Source of the DNA: Parathalassolituus penaei
Lineage (GTDB): Bacteria; Pseudomonadota; Gammaproteobacteria; Pseudomonadales; Oceanobacteraceae
NCBI RefSeq assembly: GCF_026626885.1
Contig: NZ_JAPNOA010000058.1
Coordinates: 261,262 to 325,261, forward strand
Length of the DNA stretch: 64,000 bases
Reading direction: 5' to 3'
Under the pieces are notes generated by a model that searched no databases, was not told where the DNA came from, and worked only from the letters and a program-made list of their open reading frames with translations. Numbering within the stretch: the first letter of the stretch is position 1; every line of letters begins with the position of its first letter. The translations under genes were made by a program, and so were the position numbers. Shown here piece by piece: positions 1-9,991 of the stretch.

Positions 1-603
1 GATACCATCATTGATCATACCCCGTCGACCTTGCTGAATCTGGGGGATTCTAACGGTCGTCAGGTTCTGAAACTGGTGAAAGCACGTTCCTGGCACGAGT
101 ATATCAAGCTGCTGTGGGCACATAACCGCCTGTTCAAGGAAGTGAGAGGCAATCGGCTGTTGAAACAGCTGGGTATTCCAGTGGTGCGTATTACCGAAGT
201 AGGGGTACGGCTGCTGCCAGCCCGTGGTCGTCGTTATCTGGGGTATTACCTGATGGAAGACCTGCAGGAGCAGGGGTATCGGGAGGGGCGGGAAATCCTG
301 CGTGATCCGCAGACATCCCTGCTACAGCGCCAGCAATTGATTGACGGTGTGATTCAACATCTGCAGATCATGAAAGAGCAGCGGGTGGTTTTTTCCGATT
401 GTCACTTTGGCAACGTGTTTATGAACCGCGACGGACAATTGCGCTGGATTGATACGGGTGTGACCCGTTACGGCTTTGGTCGCCGCCACCGGTTTACATC
501 CAAATTCAATTTTTCGATTCGCCGTTTCGCCTTTTACGAGGCCGATGGCATTTTACTGAGTGAGGCCGAACAGCAACGCATTCTGGAGCTGTTGATTCGT
601 TGA
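1..603 (+). CDS. Lipopolysaccharide-kinase-like protein (partial, 5' end outside window)
   Basis: The reading frame is open from base 1, so the true start lies upstream and the 200 visible residues are the C-terminal part. The catalytic region of the WaaP/Kdo-kinase-like (RIO/BUD32-type) fold is visible: FSDCHFGNVF, an atypical form of the HxDxxxxN catalytic loop, followed by LRWIDTG, which supplies the metal-binding Asp of the DFG position. An upstream Leu/Arg-rich segment with YLMEDL fits the hinge. Related proteins phosphorylate sugars of the LPS core or act as small-molecule kinases on the inner face of the membrane. The substrate cannot be told from this fragment. It reads toward a convergent lipoprotein gene and shows no operon link with the flagellin gene that follows. 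Confidence 0.7.
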   Translation, partial: DTIIDHTPSTLLNLGDSNGRQVLKLVKARSWHEYIKLLWAHNRLFKEVRGNRLLKQLGIPVVRITEVGVRLLPARGRRYLGYYLMEDLQEQGYREGREILRDPQTSLLQRQQLIDGVIQHLQIMKEQRVVFSDCHFGNVFMNRDGQLRWIDTGVTRYGFGRRHRFTSKFNFSIRRFAFYEADGILLSEAEQQRILELLIR

Positions 604-695
604 ATAGTGCGCCCGTTGCGACGGGCAAACCGGCTGATCAGAACAGCCGATTGAGCAGATTGGGCACCACCATGGGTGCCCATCGACCGGATGTC

Positions 696-869
696 CTAGC
701 GACCGCGAATCTCGCCCTGGCCGCCGCCCTGACCACCACCACCGTGGCCGCCACCCTGACTGTTACCCTGACCGCCGCCGTGGCCACCGCCACCTTGACC
801 GCCGCCGCCGTACATAGGGAAACAGCCTGACAGCATCAGAACGGTGGTAATCATCAAAATGTATTTCAT
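696..869 (-). CDS. Small glycine-rich lipoprotein
   Basis: A 57-residue protein. Residues 1-16 form a lipoprotein signal (hydrophobic stretch followed by LSGC, with lipidation expected at Cys16). The mature part is almost entirely Gly with periodic Gln and His (GGGGQ/GGGGH units) and ends in EIRGR. The ATG at 869 is preceded by GAGGATT at a good distance; longer frames upstream lack this signal. No enzymatic domain can fit. The low-complexity tail suggests a surface or periplasmic structural or metal-contact role through its His residues, but that is speculation. It lies between a kinase-like gene and the flagellin promoter, convergent with the former. Confidence 0.6.
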   Translation of the reverse strand: MKYILMITTVLMLSGCFPMYGGGGQGGGGHGGGQGNSQGGGHGGGGQGGGQGEIRGR

Positions 870-1050
870 AGGGAATCCTCGCCAACAGGCTTCTATTGTT
901 TCTCTATGACTCATCAACGGGAATGATGATTGCCCCAACTTTGCCGGCCCTGACCAAATTCTGCCGAGGCTGACACTGCCTGACGTGTGCCTGACTGGCT
1001 GATCGGGCTGGCAAGTCCGATGCCTGAAAAACGGCGCCAAAAATATTTTC

Positions 1051-1077
1051 TAAAGATCCTGCCCAGAGTGCCGCTAA
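1051..1077 (+). promoter_or_regulatory. Sigma-28 (FliA) promoter of fliC
   Basis: TAAAGATC at 1051-1058, an 11-base spacer, then GCCGCTAA at 1070-1077. This matches the FliA consensus TAAAGTTT-N11-GCCGATAA with one mismatch in the -10 box and exact spacing. It lies about 85 bases before the flagellin start, as expected for a late flagellar gene. Confidence 0.85.
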
Positions 1078-1160
1078 CTCTTATGACACAGTTAGGCGGA
1101 GCGTGCCAAACACCCATCAGCGATGTGGTAGCTCCAGACTCTGGAACAGGAGAAACAACC

Positions 1161-4100
1161 ATGCCCCAAATTATTAATACGAACATCGCTTCCCTGAACG
1201 CTCAGCGCAACCTGGACAAATCCCAGTCTGCCAACCAGCGCGCCATGGAACGTCTGTCTTCTGGTCTGCGTATCAACAGTGCAAAAGACGACGCCGCCGG
1301 TCTTGCGATTTCCACCCGTTTCACCTCCCAGATCAAGGGGCTCGGGGTAGCGGTGCGTAACGCCGGTGACGGTATCGCCCTTGCCCAGACTGCTGAAGGT
1401 GCACTTGGCTCCATCAACGAAAACCTGCAACGTATCCGTGAACTGTCTGTACAGTCTGCCAACGCCACCAACTCTGACGTTGACCGTGAAGCTTTACAGG
1501 CGGAAGTAAGCCAACTGGTAGCAGAAATCAGCCGTACCTCCGAAGAAACCGACTTTAACGGTCGTAAACTGCTGGATGGTTCTTTCTCTGCCACTTTCCA
1601 GGTGGGTGCCAATGCTGGTCAGACTCTGGATGTTTCTATCGCCAAACTGACTGCTGACAAATTGGGTTCTTCTTCCCAGTCCGGCCTGAGTGCTCGTGGC
1701 ACTGACAATGCTCTGGAAAATGGCGACCTGATCATCAATGGCGTGGCCATTGCAGCTTCCAAGGCCGAAGACGACAGTGCCTCTACTTCCAACAATTCTG
1801 CATCGGCGATCTCCAAGGTAGCGGCCATTAACCGTTACAGCGATGAAACCGGTGTTAAAGCCTTTGTGAATGAAAACGTCGCCGGTGGTAGCGAAATGAC
1901 CGGTGTTTCCGGTTCCGGTACCTTCAAGATCAACGGTGTGGAAGTATCCTTCTCTACTACCACGGATACTGCCCAGACTCGTGCGGCGATTTCCCAGGCA
2001 ATCAACTCGGTAGCCCAGCAGACTGGTGTCAAAGCGGTGGATACCGAATCTTTTGCAACCGGTATTAACCTGGTGGCTGAAGACGGTCGTAACATTGAGC
2101 TGACCTTTGATACCGCCAACCTGACCGGTGATATCACCGCGGACAACTTTGCCAACGCGACTGGTCTGGCCGGTGGAGCCACCAATACAGTTGGTACTAC
2201 CTACAGCAACACTTACGAAGGTGGTTACACTCTGGTTGCCGACGGTGACGTCAAGAAGATCGAAATTACCGGTGGTAACGGCACTGGCCGCGGTAATCTT
2301 GCCAACGCTGGTCTGTCTTCTGGTACTTACGATCGTGCTACTGCTACTTCGGTATCCAATGTAGTGGCTGACAAGAGCTCCGCGTCTAGCATTGGTGGTG
2401 GTTCTCTGAGTAACGCAATCGATCGGGCCGACAATGGCTCAACCAAGATCTCTTCGGCTGCTGGTACCATCACCAACCTGGCGTCTACTACCGCAACGGA
2501 TATTGATACGACTGGTGACCTGACTTTCGCTGTTAACGTCGGCGGAACCGAATTCTCCACCGCCATCACGGCCGGTGCTGGTGAAACCGTTGCTGCGATT
2601 GCTGACCAACTGAATACTGATGCGACGACTGCCGGTGTGGATGCTGACGTTGAATTCTTTGAAGAAATCGAATTCAACGTATTGGCGTCCAGCATCGAAA
2701 CCGCAGCGGGCGGTGGTACCTTTACCCTGGCCGGTGTCGACTTCGTACTGCAAGACACCACTGGTGGCGCTTACAGTGAGGAAGACCAGATTGCCCAGCT
2801 GGCCGATGCTATCAACGCCGCTGACTTCACCACCGGTGATCTGGCCGCTGGTGACAAGGTAACCGCTGAAATCAGCGAAGACCGTTCCACTCTGACCATT
2901 CGTATCCAGAACTTCAGTAATACAGCAGTGACTGCCTCTACTGATGCTGCTACTACGATTGTTGGGACGGATATGGACGGTGCTGGAACCGCCGACAGCG
3001 TGGATATTGCCGATACCACCGACTTTAATCTGGGTGGTGAACTGGCCTACCGCTCGGTGAACGGTGAGAAAGTATCCGTCACCATGATCTCCGAGAATGA
3101 TGAAATTGGTGCTGCTGCTGCGGGTGAAACCACTACCACTACCAGTGTGTCTTCCAGTGCTCTGACTACCTCGACTGAAGTGGATATCAGTATGCGAATT
3201 GGTGACAGTTCTGTCACTGTTCCTGGCTCACCACTGGCGGCGGGTTCCACCGTTGCTGAAGCGGCTGCCGCTATTGACGCCGTTGATGGTGTTAGCGCGT
3301 GGGAAGAAGTAACTCTGGCCATTGACGACACCAACCTCAAGTCTGGTGACACCTTGAACATTGGCGGTGTTGATATCTCCATCAGCCCTGACAAGGATGG
3401 CAACATTACCTTGGCGTCTCTGGCTGACAACATCAACAACACTGACTTCTCCAGTGGTGACTTCGATGTGGCCGCTGTGCTGAATGATGACGGTACTGAA
3501 CTGACCCTGACCGTCCGTAACTTCAGTGGCGCCCAGCTGACTATGGAGTCTGATAACTCCGAAGGTCGTGGTGTGTCCCTGAGTTCCCCGGCAGGCTTCG
3601 TGGGTGAACAGGCACAGGCGTTGTCTGGTGAACTGAAATTTATCTCCGACTCTGGCAAAGACGTGACCGTTACCATGTCTGACCCGGAAACCGGCGGTGA
3701 GATTTTCAGCGGTAACAGCAACACCGCGGAATATACCGGTGTGAACGGTCTGCAAGACGGTGACCTGCTGATCAACGGTGTAACCATCGGTGCCGCTGAC
3801 GAAGGTGCGGATACCGCCTCTGCGACTGTGTCTTCAGACGGTTCTCGTATCCTGTCCTCTGAAAAGAGTCTGTCAGCGATTGCCGTAGCCGCTGCAATCA
3901 ACGAAGTGGCGGATGAAACCGGTGTAACGGCTTCTGTGAATGCGACCACTGTTGTGGGGGGCGATGGCTCCAATGTGAACGCCACTACACTCGCTGAGTT
4001 TGAAGAAGGCGACCAGGCCGGTATCTACATCAACGGTGTGGAAGTCGGTACCGTAACCCTGCAGAAAAACAGCTCTGGTGAGCTGGATACTGACCGCGCT

Positions 4101-4796
4101 CGTTCTGACGCTCTGAACCTGATTAACCAGTCCTCTGGTAAAACCGGTGTGATGGCGACCGACAACGGTGTATCCCTGACCCTGACTGCGGCCGATGGCC
4201 GTAACCTGTCGGTGGCGATTGATGACAAATCAGGTGCCAATGCGTCGATTGGTGCTCTGATGGGGCTGGATGCGGCACAGGATGGTATCGGTGAGGCAAC
4301 GTTTGGCAAGGGCTCTGCGGGTGGTGGTATTACTGCTGAAGGCGCTGCCTACGAAACCACCTATGGCACCATTACCCTGAGTTCTGCCAAACAGTACACC
4401 CTGGAAGGTGGTGCCAACGGTAACTCCGAGCTGGATGCTCTGGGTCTGGCAACCGGTACCTACGGTGGTGGTGAAGATGGTCAGTTCCTGAGTGAAATCG
4501 ACATTTCTACCTACGATGGTGCCCAGGCTGCTATCAAGGCCGTCGACAACGCCATCGAACAGGTAGCGTCACAACGGGCGGACCTCGGTGCGATCCAGAA
4601 CCGTATGGAATCCACTGTAAGCAACCTGCAGGTGACTTCTGAAAACCTGAACGCTGCAAACTCACGTATCCAGGACGCCGACTTTGCTGCAGAAACTGCC
4701 GAGATGTCTCGTACCCAGGTACTGCAACAGGCTGGTATGTCGATTCTGGCGCAGGCCAATGCGTCTGGTCAGAACGTACTGTCCCTGCTGCGTTAA
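1161..4796 (+). CDS. fliC: Giant flagellin (filament subunit)
   Basis: Major filament protein of 1211 aa; ordinary flagellins have about 280-500. The conserved N-terminal D0/D1 helices are clear ([15 protein letters not shown], then the [19 protein letters not shown] motif), as are the C-terminal D1/D0 helices ending in NVLSLLR. Roughly residues 180-1110 are an inserted surface region. Two segments (about 186-320 and 862-1030) share an INGV...AAIN...ETGV pattern typical of flagellin_IN modules. Two others (about 500-605 and 716-805) share GGVD...LAD-IN-TDF...NFS, so the insert reads as an A-B-B-A arrangement. It is Thr/Ser/Asp/Gly-rich and has no Cys. Start chosen at 1161 because AGGAG precedes it and MPQIINTN is the canonical flagellin N terminus; the frame opens at 987 but the extra residues resemble nothing. 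Transcribed from a sigma-28 promoter. Confidence 0.95.
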   Translation: MPQIINTNIASLNAQRNLDKSQSANQRAMERLSSGLRINSAKDDAAGLAISTRFTSQIKGLGVAVRNAGDGIALAQTAEGALGSINENLQRIRELSVQSANATNSDVDREALQAEVSQLVAEISRTSEETDFNGRKLLDGSFSATFQVGANAGQTLDVSIAKLTADKLGSSSQSGLSARGTDNALENGDLIINGVAIAASKAEDDSASTSNNSASAISKVAAINRYSDETGVKAFVNENVAGGSEMTGVSGSGTFKINGVEVSFSTTTDTAQTRAAISQAINSVAQQTGVKAVDTESFATGINLVAEDGRNIELTFDTANLTGDITADNFANATGLAGGATNTVGTTYSNTYEGGYTLVADGDVKKIEITGGNGTGRGNLANAGLSSGTYDRATATSVSNVVADKSSASSIGGGSLSNAIDRADNGSTKISSAAGTITNLASTTATDIDTTGDLTFAVNVGGTEFSTAITAGAGETVAAIADQLNTDATTAGVDADVEFFEEIEFNVLASSIETAAGGGTFTLAGVDFVLQDTTGGAYSEEDQIAQLADAINAADFTTGDLAAGDKVTAEISEDRSTLTIRIQNFSNTAVTASTDAATTIVGTDMDGAGTADSVDIADTTDFNLGGELAYRSVNGEKVSVTMISENDEIGAAAAGETTTTTSVSSSALTTSTEVDISMRIGDSSVTVPGSPLAAGSTVAEAAAAIDAVDGVSAWEEVTLAIDDTNLKSGDTLNIGGVDISISPDKDGNITLASLADNINNTDFSSGDFDVAAVLNDDGTELTLTVRNFSGAQLTMESDNSEGRGVSLSSPAGFVGEQAQALSGELKFISDSGKDVTVTMSDPETGGEIFSGNSNTAEYTGVNGLQDGDLLINGVTIGAADEGADTASATVSSDGSRILSSEKSLSAIAVAAAINEVADETGVTASVNATTVVGGDGSNVNATTLAEFEEGDQAGIYINGVEVGTVTLQKNSSGELDTDRARSDALNLINQSSGKTGVMATDNGVSLTLTAADGRNLSVAIDDKSGANASIGALMGLDAAQDGIGEATFGKGSAGGGITAEGAAYETTYGTITLSSAKQYTLEGGANGNSELDALGLATGTYGGGEDGQFLSEIDISTYDGAQAAIKAVDNAIEQVASQRADLGAIQNRMESTVSNLQVTSENLNAANSRIQDADFAAETAEMSRTQVLQQAGMSILAQANASGQNVLSLLR

Positions 4797-4806
4797 TCGC
4801 GGTGAC

Positions 4807-4829
4807 GCGGGAGCTACCCCGGCTCCCGC
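4807..4829 (+). terminator. GC-rich hairpin after fliC
   Basis: GCGGGAGC (4807-4814) pairs perfectly with GCTCCCGC (4822-4829) around a 7-base loop. There is no T-tract, so this is better read as an mRNA-stabilising or partial-termination hairpin that lets the very abundant fliC message exceed flaG. Confidence 0.55.
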
Positions 4830-4856
4830 AGCTATGATCTTGCAGTGAGGTGAACC

Positions 4857-5252
4857 ATGAGTGAAATGAATGTTAGCGGTGCTGATCGCATCAGCCTGGC
4901 ATCCTCCAGCCGGGTTACCAGTATCCATCGTGACCAGGCCAGTCGCAGCAGTTCAGCGGCAAGTAGCGGAAATCAGTTGCCGCCAGCGGCAAATAGTCAT
5001 GAAAGTGGCAGCCAGGCGGTGCCAGATATCGAGAAGGTACAGGAAGCGGTGTCGCGTATTAATGAATATGTACAGCAGTCAGAACGGACTCTGAACTTTC
5101 AGCTGGATGAAGACAGTGGCCAGATTATCGTGAAAGTGTTCGACAAGGCGTCCGATGAGCTGATTCGCCAGATCCCCAGTGAGCTGGCACTGGAATTGGC
5201 TCAGAAATTGAATGATGAAGAACCATCCTTATTATTCAGCGCCCAGGTCTGA
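4857..5252 (+). CDS. flaG: FlaG family flagellar protein
   Basis: 131 aa. FlaG proteins sit between fliC and fliD in polar flagellates and influence filament length. The N-terminal 60 residues are Ser/Gln-rich and probably disordered. From about residue 60 comes the FlaG domain: a helix with VQEAVSRINEYVQ, then LNFQLDEDSGQIIVKV and FDKASDELIRQIPSE, the family's most conserved stretch. The ATG at 4857 follows GTGAGGTGA. It lies 60 bases after fliC, behind a hairpin, and is followed by a strong Rho-independent terminator, so fliC-flaG form one transcription unit. Confidence 0.93.
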   Translation: MSEMNVSGADRISLASSSRVTSIHRDQASRSSSAASSGNQLPPAANSHESGSQAVPDIEKVQEAVSRINEYVQQSERTLNFQLDEDSGQIIVKVFDKASDELIRQIPSELALELAQKLNDEEPSLLFSAQV

Positions 5253-5276
5253 CGCGTAGCACCAATCCGGTTACGT

Positions 5277-5303
5277 TCAAGAAAAACCCGCTCTGGCCGA
5301 TAA
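5277..5303 (+). promoter_or_regulatory. Sigma-28 promoter of fliD, inside the flaG terminator
   Basis: TCAAG at 5277-5281, a 14-base gap, then GCCGATAA at 5296-5303, an exact -10 match to the FliA consensus with correct spacing; TCAAG is the -35 form known from Pseudomonas FliA promoters. The -10 lies in the loop of the terminator at 5282-5322. A start about 7 bases downstream would fall near 5310, at the beginning of the descending stem arm, so the fliD mRNA would lack the ascending arm and could not form the terminator. Confidence 0.75.
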
Positions 5304-5322
5304 GGTCTTAGCGGGTTTTTTT
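5282..5322 (+). terminator. Rho-independent terminator of fliC-flaG
   Basis: AAAAACCCGCT (5282-5292) pairs with AGCGGGTTTTT (5310-5320), continuing into a run of seven T. The loop is 17 bases and contains the fliD -10 element GCCGATAA. It ends 33 bases before the fliD ATG. Confidence 0.85.
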
Positions 5323-5355
5323 ATGGAATCAGGGCGGCGTCCCGGGGAGGTCATT

Positions 5356-8300
5356 ATGGCGATTGAATCATTGGGGATCGGATCGGGGGTGCTTACTACT
5401 GATCTGGTCGACAAGATTATTTCAGCCGAACGGGAAGCCACTGATCTCCGTCTGACCAACAAGATGACGCTGGTGGAAGCCAGGATTACCGCCTACGGCG
5501 AGATCCAGTCGCAGCTGTCGAAAATCAGCAGCGCAGTCAGCAAACTGGCAAGCCCATCGCTGGCCAACGCAACCGTGGCCACATCGTCGGATGAAAGTAT
5601 CCTCACCGCTACCACATCGACTCTGGCTGATCCTGGCACCTATTCTGTCGAGGTATTGAATACTGCCAAGGCACATAGTCTGGCGACCAGCAGCTATTCG
5701 AGCTTCGACGAAATTATTGGCACCGGTAAACTGGTGTTCACCTTCGGTGAAAACAGTTATGACACCGCTGGCAACCTCACAGGTCAGACCCTGAATACCA
5801 GCCGCACCGGCGCAACCATAACCATCGACAGTTCCAACCGTACCCTCAGCGGTATTCGCGATGCCATCAACAAGGCTGATATGGGCGTAACCGCTTCCAT
5901 TATCAACGACGGTAACGGTTATCGTCTGTTGATGACTTCGGATGATACCGGCAAGGAATCGGCGATGCGCATTCAGGCACTGGACAGCAGCGGCAACCTG
6001 CTGACTGATGGTCTGGCGGCGCTGGCGTTTAACCCGGCCCAGAACAGTTATACCGACATGGAGCAAACCAGTGCTGGTCAGGATGCCTTGTTGCGGGTGA
6101 ACGGCCTGAATATCAGCCGTGCCAGTAATGCCGTGGATGAGGTGATCAAGGGCGTTACCCTGAATCTCAAAAATGCGGATGTCGGCACCAGTGTGACTAT
6201 TACGGTTGCGCCGGATACCGAACAGCTGCAGACCAATATTCAGGATTTTGTCACCGCCTATAACGACTTCAAAAGCTTCACGGATGACCTCAGCAAATAC
6301 GACAGCGCCAACGAGCAGGCGGGGTTGTTGTTGGGGGATTCAACCGTACGCTCAATCCAGTATCAGATCCGCTCCATGCTCAGTACGCCGATTACCGGTC
6401 TGACCGGCAGCAAGTACAGCTCGTTAACCGAACTTGGCGTCAGCACCGATCAGTACAACGATTACCTGCTGACATTCGATACCACCAAATTTGCAGCGGC
6501 GCTGACCGCAGATCGCAACGCGGTGGCCAGTATTTTGGCCAAATCCGGTTCGGCCACCGACAGTCAGGTAACCTATGTAAACGACTCGATCAACACCAAG
6601 CCGGGCACCTATGATCTGGTGATTACCCAGCTGGCTACCCAGGCGCGTTATGACGGCGGCTCGGTGGGCAGTCTGGACTTCAACTCGCCGGTTGAAATCG
6701 ACGAAAGTAACGACAACTTCACCATCAATGTTAATGGCAAAAACGCGGCGGTCAGTCTGACCCGTGGCAGTTACAGCAGCGGCGATGAGTTGGCGCGCGA
6801 AATTGCCCTGCAGATCAACTCCAATACCACACTGTCCAGAAACGGCTATTCGGTATCGGTGGATTACGACTCCGATGCTCACTCGTTCAATATTACTTCC
6901 AACAAATACGGTTCGGAGTCCATGGTGTATTTCACCAGCCTGGACACCAACACCGCCAACACCCTTGGTTTTAACAAACTGGGCGCCGGAACCTACGATG
7001 GTGTGGCGCTGACCACCTTGAACTCGGATGCCTTTAATGGGCGTGGTTCTCGCACTCTGGCTGGGGATCGCCCGGTCGATGAAGCCACAGGCATCAATTT
7101 CTCGACGGCCAACGCAACCTTCTCGTTGGCGGTGAATGGTGGTGCGGCGGTGGCCATTACCGTTAACCAGAATGCGTCTGGCAAGGACTTGAATGCGGAT
7201 GGCGTTTATGGCGATCGCAAGGATACCTTGCAGGCGATCCAGACCGCGATTGATGGCAGTTCGCTGAATGGGCAGGTGACGGCATCCTTTGATGACAACG
7301 GCTACCTGCGTTTCACTACCATAGCAACCGGTAGCAGTTCTTCAATCAATATTACGGCAGTGGGCAGCAGTGCATCCGATCTGCTGTTGGGGTTGAACGC
7401 CAGCGATGGTTTGCAAGCCAATGGCAAGGACGCTGGTATGTCGCTCAGTGATCCTGTCAGTTTTCGGGTACAGGTGGATGACATTGCAGGTGATAGCCTG
7501 GTGTCAGTACCGGCCGGTACCTACCATTCCGGAGCCGATCTGGCGAGCGCGCTGCAGGCTGCGATTCAGTCCAGTGTGAATGCGGATGCCAATCTGTCCA
7601 GCCTGATCAGTGGTGCCGTGTCTGAAACCGGCAGCCGTGATATCAGCACTACCATCGATTTTTCCAGCGCGGCCTCCGGTTTCCGTCTGAATGTATCGGG
7701 TGTTGAGCAGGATGTGCTGATCAACAATTCCACCGGTGACAACCTGGCGGATATCCAGACCGCACTGGACAGCACTTTTGGTGCCGGTGTGGTGACCGCC
7801 AGCCTCGATGGCACCGGTTTGCAGCTGAGTACGGTTGCCGATGGCCGTGAACAATCCCTGAAAGTGGTCAGTGATGGGCGTGGGGCGCGCAGCAGCAGTT
7901 TTGCCAATCTCGATACCGGTATTGATTTCAGTGCTGATCCCGCTACCTTCACACTCACGGTTGGTGGTATTGATATGGCCGTTGCGGTGAACGGCAATGC
8001 GACCGAGGGCGGCAACAATCGTGATTCCAACCTGGCTGCCATTCAGGAAGCGCTGGACGACGCGTTGGTGAACAGTGGTGAGTTTGAAGCCGGTGATGTG
8101 TTGGCCAAAGTGGATGACAGTGGAAATCTCTACTTCGAAACTGTCAGCAAAAACGGCGTTCGTACCGCCTCTACCTATGGTTCTGGTGCTTCGATTGCGA
8201 TTTCCAATCTGGGCGGTGGTGCCAGCACATTGCTGGGTATGGCCGCTGACACCAGCACCAACGGATATGACGGTTTTGGTCTGGATACCGAAAAACGTGT

Positions 8301-9309
8301 ATTTGGTACCGATCTGGATGTAACGGTTGATTATATATATGACGCCGACAAGAATCTTGGCTCATTTAATATCAATATTGGTGGCCAGGCTCGCACAATA
8401 GGATTTACTGATCTGGATAGCACCGCGATTTCGTTTTTCGGTTTGCAGGATGTCAGCCTGTATAGTGCTGAGATTCCGACGGGGCAGGATGTAAAAGGCA
8501 CTATTAACGGTGTTGAAGCCCAAGGTACTGGACAATTCCTGAAAGCGGTAGACGGTAACGTTGCGGCGACGAACGGTTATTATATTGCCAATACCACGGC
8601 CGATTTCTCGTCTCCGGTGGTTCTGGATGACACCAATAACCGCTTCAGTATCAAAATTGATGGGGTTGAGGCAGAAATCGAACTGACACAGCCAGCGACC
8701 TATATTTCCGGAACGGCATTGGCCAGCGCCCTGCAAACAGCGATTAATGGCAATTCGGCATTCAAGTCCGAGGGCATTAGCGTCAAGGTGGAGTTCACCA
8801 CTGATGCTACCTCGTTCGCCTACAACAAGCTGGGTATTATCTCGGCCAGCACCGGTGCAGACTCATCCGTTGAGATCACAGACATCAGCACCGAGGCCTC
8901 ATCAATCTTCGGTTTTGTTAAGGGGATTGCAGAAGGGGAACGCGGTAGCGATGCCGTTGGTCAGGTGGATGATGCCTCCGGTTTGCGTCTTAAAATCACT
9001 GGTGGAGATGTTGGCTCACGCGGCACCATTTCTTATATATCCGGCTTTGCCGATCAGTTATCCGATATTCTCGACGGTATTCTTTCTGGTCAGAATAGTG
9101 TGATTAATACCAAATTGGCATCTCTGGATAAGGAGAAGACCAGTGTTGAAACCGAGCAAACCCGGGTTGATGCGCGAATCAGTGCCCAGGAAGCACGTCT
9201 GAAATCCCAGTTCGCTTATAACGACCTGCTGGTGCAGTCGTTAAACAGCACGCTGGATTATATCAAGGCGCAATTTGATGCATTGAATGCCAGCAATAGT
9301 AACAACTGA
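5356..9309 (+). CDS. fliD: Giant flagellar filament cap protein
   Basis: Filament cap (hook-associated protein 2), which sits at the filament tip and helps flagellin fold into place. It is 1317 aa against a usual 450-700. Residues 1-110 are the FliD N domain (MAIESLGIGSGVLTTDLVDK), and the last ~85 residues the coiled FliD C domain (LSDILDGILSGQ ... QSLNSTLDYIKAQF). The middle is expanded by repeated beta modules. At least three copies share FS-F-L-VNG...AIQ-ALD...TAS-D--G (encoded near 7090-7400, 7660-7890, 7915-8200). Two or three others share FSSPV..DD-NN-F-I...ALA-AIN (near 6680-6975, 7440-7590, 8600-8920). Start at 5356 because GGGGAGG lies 7 bases upstream; an in-frame ATG at 5323 lacks an RBS and falls next to the terminator T-tract. 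No fliS follows. Confidence 0.95.
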   Translation: MAIESLGIGSGVLTTDLVDKIISAEREATDLRLTNKMTLVEARITAYGEIQSQLSKISSAVSKLASPSLANATVATSSDESILTATTSTLADPGTYSVEVLNTAKAHSLATSSYSSFDEIIGTGKLVFTFGENSYDTAGNLTGQTLNTSRTGATITIDSSNRTLSGIRDAINKADMGVTASIINDGNGYRLLMTSDDTGKESAMRIQALDSSGNLLTDGLAALAFNPAQNSYTDMEQTSAGQDALLRVNGLNISRASNAVDEVIKGVTLNLKNADVGTSVTITVAPDTEQLQTNIQDFVTAYNDFKSFTDDLSKYDSANEQAGLLLGDSTVRSIQYQIRSMLSTPITGLTGSKYSSLTELGVSTDQYNDYLLTFDTTKFAAALTADRNAVASILAKSGSATDSQVTYVNDSINTKPGTYDLVITQLATQARYDGGSVGSLDFNSPVEIDESNDNFTINVNGKNAAVSLTRGSYSSGDELAREIALQINSNTTLSRNGYSVSVDYDSDAHSFNITSNKYGSESMVYFTSLDTNTANTLGFNKLGAGTYDGVALTTLNSDAFNGRGSRTLAGDRPVDEATGINFSTANATFSLAVNGGAAVAITVNQNASGKDLNADGVYGDRKDTLQAIQTAIDGSSLNGQVTASFDDNGYLRFTTIATGSSSSINITAVGSSASDLLLGLNASDGLQANGKDAGMSLSDPVSFRVQVDDIAGDSLVSVPAGTYHSGADLASALQAAIQSSVNADANLSSLISGAVSETGSRDISTTIDFSSAASGFRLNVSGVEQDVLINNSTGDNLADIQTALDSTFGAGVVTASLDGTGLQLSTVADGREQSLKVVSDGRGARSSSFANLDTGIDFSADPATFTLTVGGIDMAVAVNGNATEGGNNRDSNLAAIQEALDDALVNSGEFEAGDVLAKVDDSGNLYFETVSKNGVRTASTYGSGASIAISNLGGGASTLLGMAADTSTNGYDGFGLDTEKRVFGTDLDVTVDYIYDADKNLGSFNINIGGQARTIGFTDLDSTAISFFGLQDVSLYSAEIPTGQDVKGTINGVEAQGTGQFLKAVDGNVAATNGYYIANTTADFSSPVVLDDTNNRFSIKIDGVEAEIELTQPATYISGTALASALQTAINGNSAFKSEGISVKVEFTTDATSFAYNKLGIISASTGADSSVEITDISTEASSIFGFVKGIAEGERGSDAVGQVDDASGLRLKITGGDVGSRGTISYISGFADQLSDILDGILSGQNSVINTKLASLDKEKTSVETEQTRVDARISAQEARLKSQFAYNDLLVQSLNSTLDYIKAQFDALNASNSNN

Positions 9310-9481
9310 TGTCTGGCTGTTGGTTTGTTTTACAGAACTTTTTAGTCCAGACACCTGAAATATTGTATCCAGATCACGGTTTGTAGGTTTTTGTGTGGTC
9401 GTTGGACAGGCTGCCGGATAGAATTTCTGACGTTTTTCTCATTATTCGTCAGATCTTTAGACAAGGCAGTGCGGAACGGCT

Positions 9482-9901
9482 ATGGATTACGATAACAAAA
9501 AAGTGGTTGAGCAGTTCATTCACAATGCCTGGGGACGTGGGCGTTACAACCTTGCGCGTCAGATGGTCAGCCGCGATTTTCTCTACCATGCCTGCCAGTC
9601 GCTGGACACCTGTGGTGTCGACGAGTTCTTCGCAGAAGTTGAAGTTATTCGCTCCGCGATCGGTGATTTTACGCTCACGATTGAAGACATCATGTCCGAT
9701 GGTGACCGTGCCATCAGCATCATGACCTTTTGTGGCTCCTTTGTGCAGCCGCTGTTTGGTCTGAAACCCACCAACAAGGTGGTGGGGATTACCTGCGCCG
9801 TTACCTGGCAACTCCAGCGTGGCAAGGTTCGTCACCTTAACCTGATGGTCGATATGGCGCATTTGCAAATGCAGGTGGCCGCCGCTGCCGCAGCCGCCTG
9901 A
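9482..9901 (+). CDS. SnoaL-like / NTF2-fold protein
   Basis: 139 aa with the pattern of SnoaL-type ester cyclases and related NTF2-fold proteins: an N-terminal helix (VVEQFIHNAWGRGRYNLAR), DFLYHACQ, a central FTLTIEDIMSDGDRA strand pair and a final strand HLNLMVDM. These form a small conical barrel with an internal pocket, and many members bind small hydrophobic ligands or have no known activity. The last eight residues are a poly-Ala tail. It occupies the place after fliD where fliS is common, but does not resemble FliS. A 172-base gap with no clear promoter precedes it and a strong terminator follows. Function unknown. Confidence 0.7.
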   Translation: MDYDNKKVVEQFIHNAWGRGRYNLARQMVSRDFLYHACQSLDTCGVDEFFAEVEVIRSAIGDFTLTIEDIMSDGDRAISIMTFCGSFVQPLFGLKPTNKVVGITCAVTWQLQRGKVRHLNLMVDMAHLQMQVAAAAAAA

Positions 9902-9920
9902 AAGAATCCGGATTCCTGAA

Positions 9921-9956
9921 ACAAAACACCTCGCTTATGCGGGGTGTTTTGTTTTT
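9921..9956 (+). terminator. Rho-independent terminator
   Basis: CAAAACACC (9922-9930) pairs with GGTGTTTTG (9943-9951), followed by a T run to 9956. It closes the SnoaL-like gene and, because the stem is A-rich on the left arm, can also act on the leftward tctA transcript. Confidence 0.85.
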
Positions 9957-9991
9957 GGGGCTTGTTAACGCCCATGGCGGGGATGCCAGAA

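Noticed and set aside
600..830. 76-codon plus-strand ORF rich in Ala/Thr
   Set aside because: Antisense of the Gly-rich lipoprotein; low complexity arises from the GGN repeat read backwards.
987..1160. N-terminal extension of flagellin
   Set aside because: It contains the sigma-28 promoter and precedes the canonical MPQIINTN start with its RBS.
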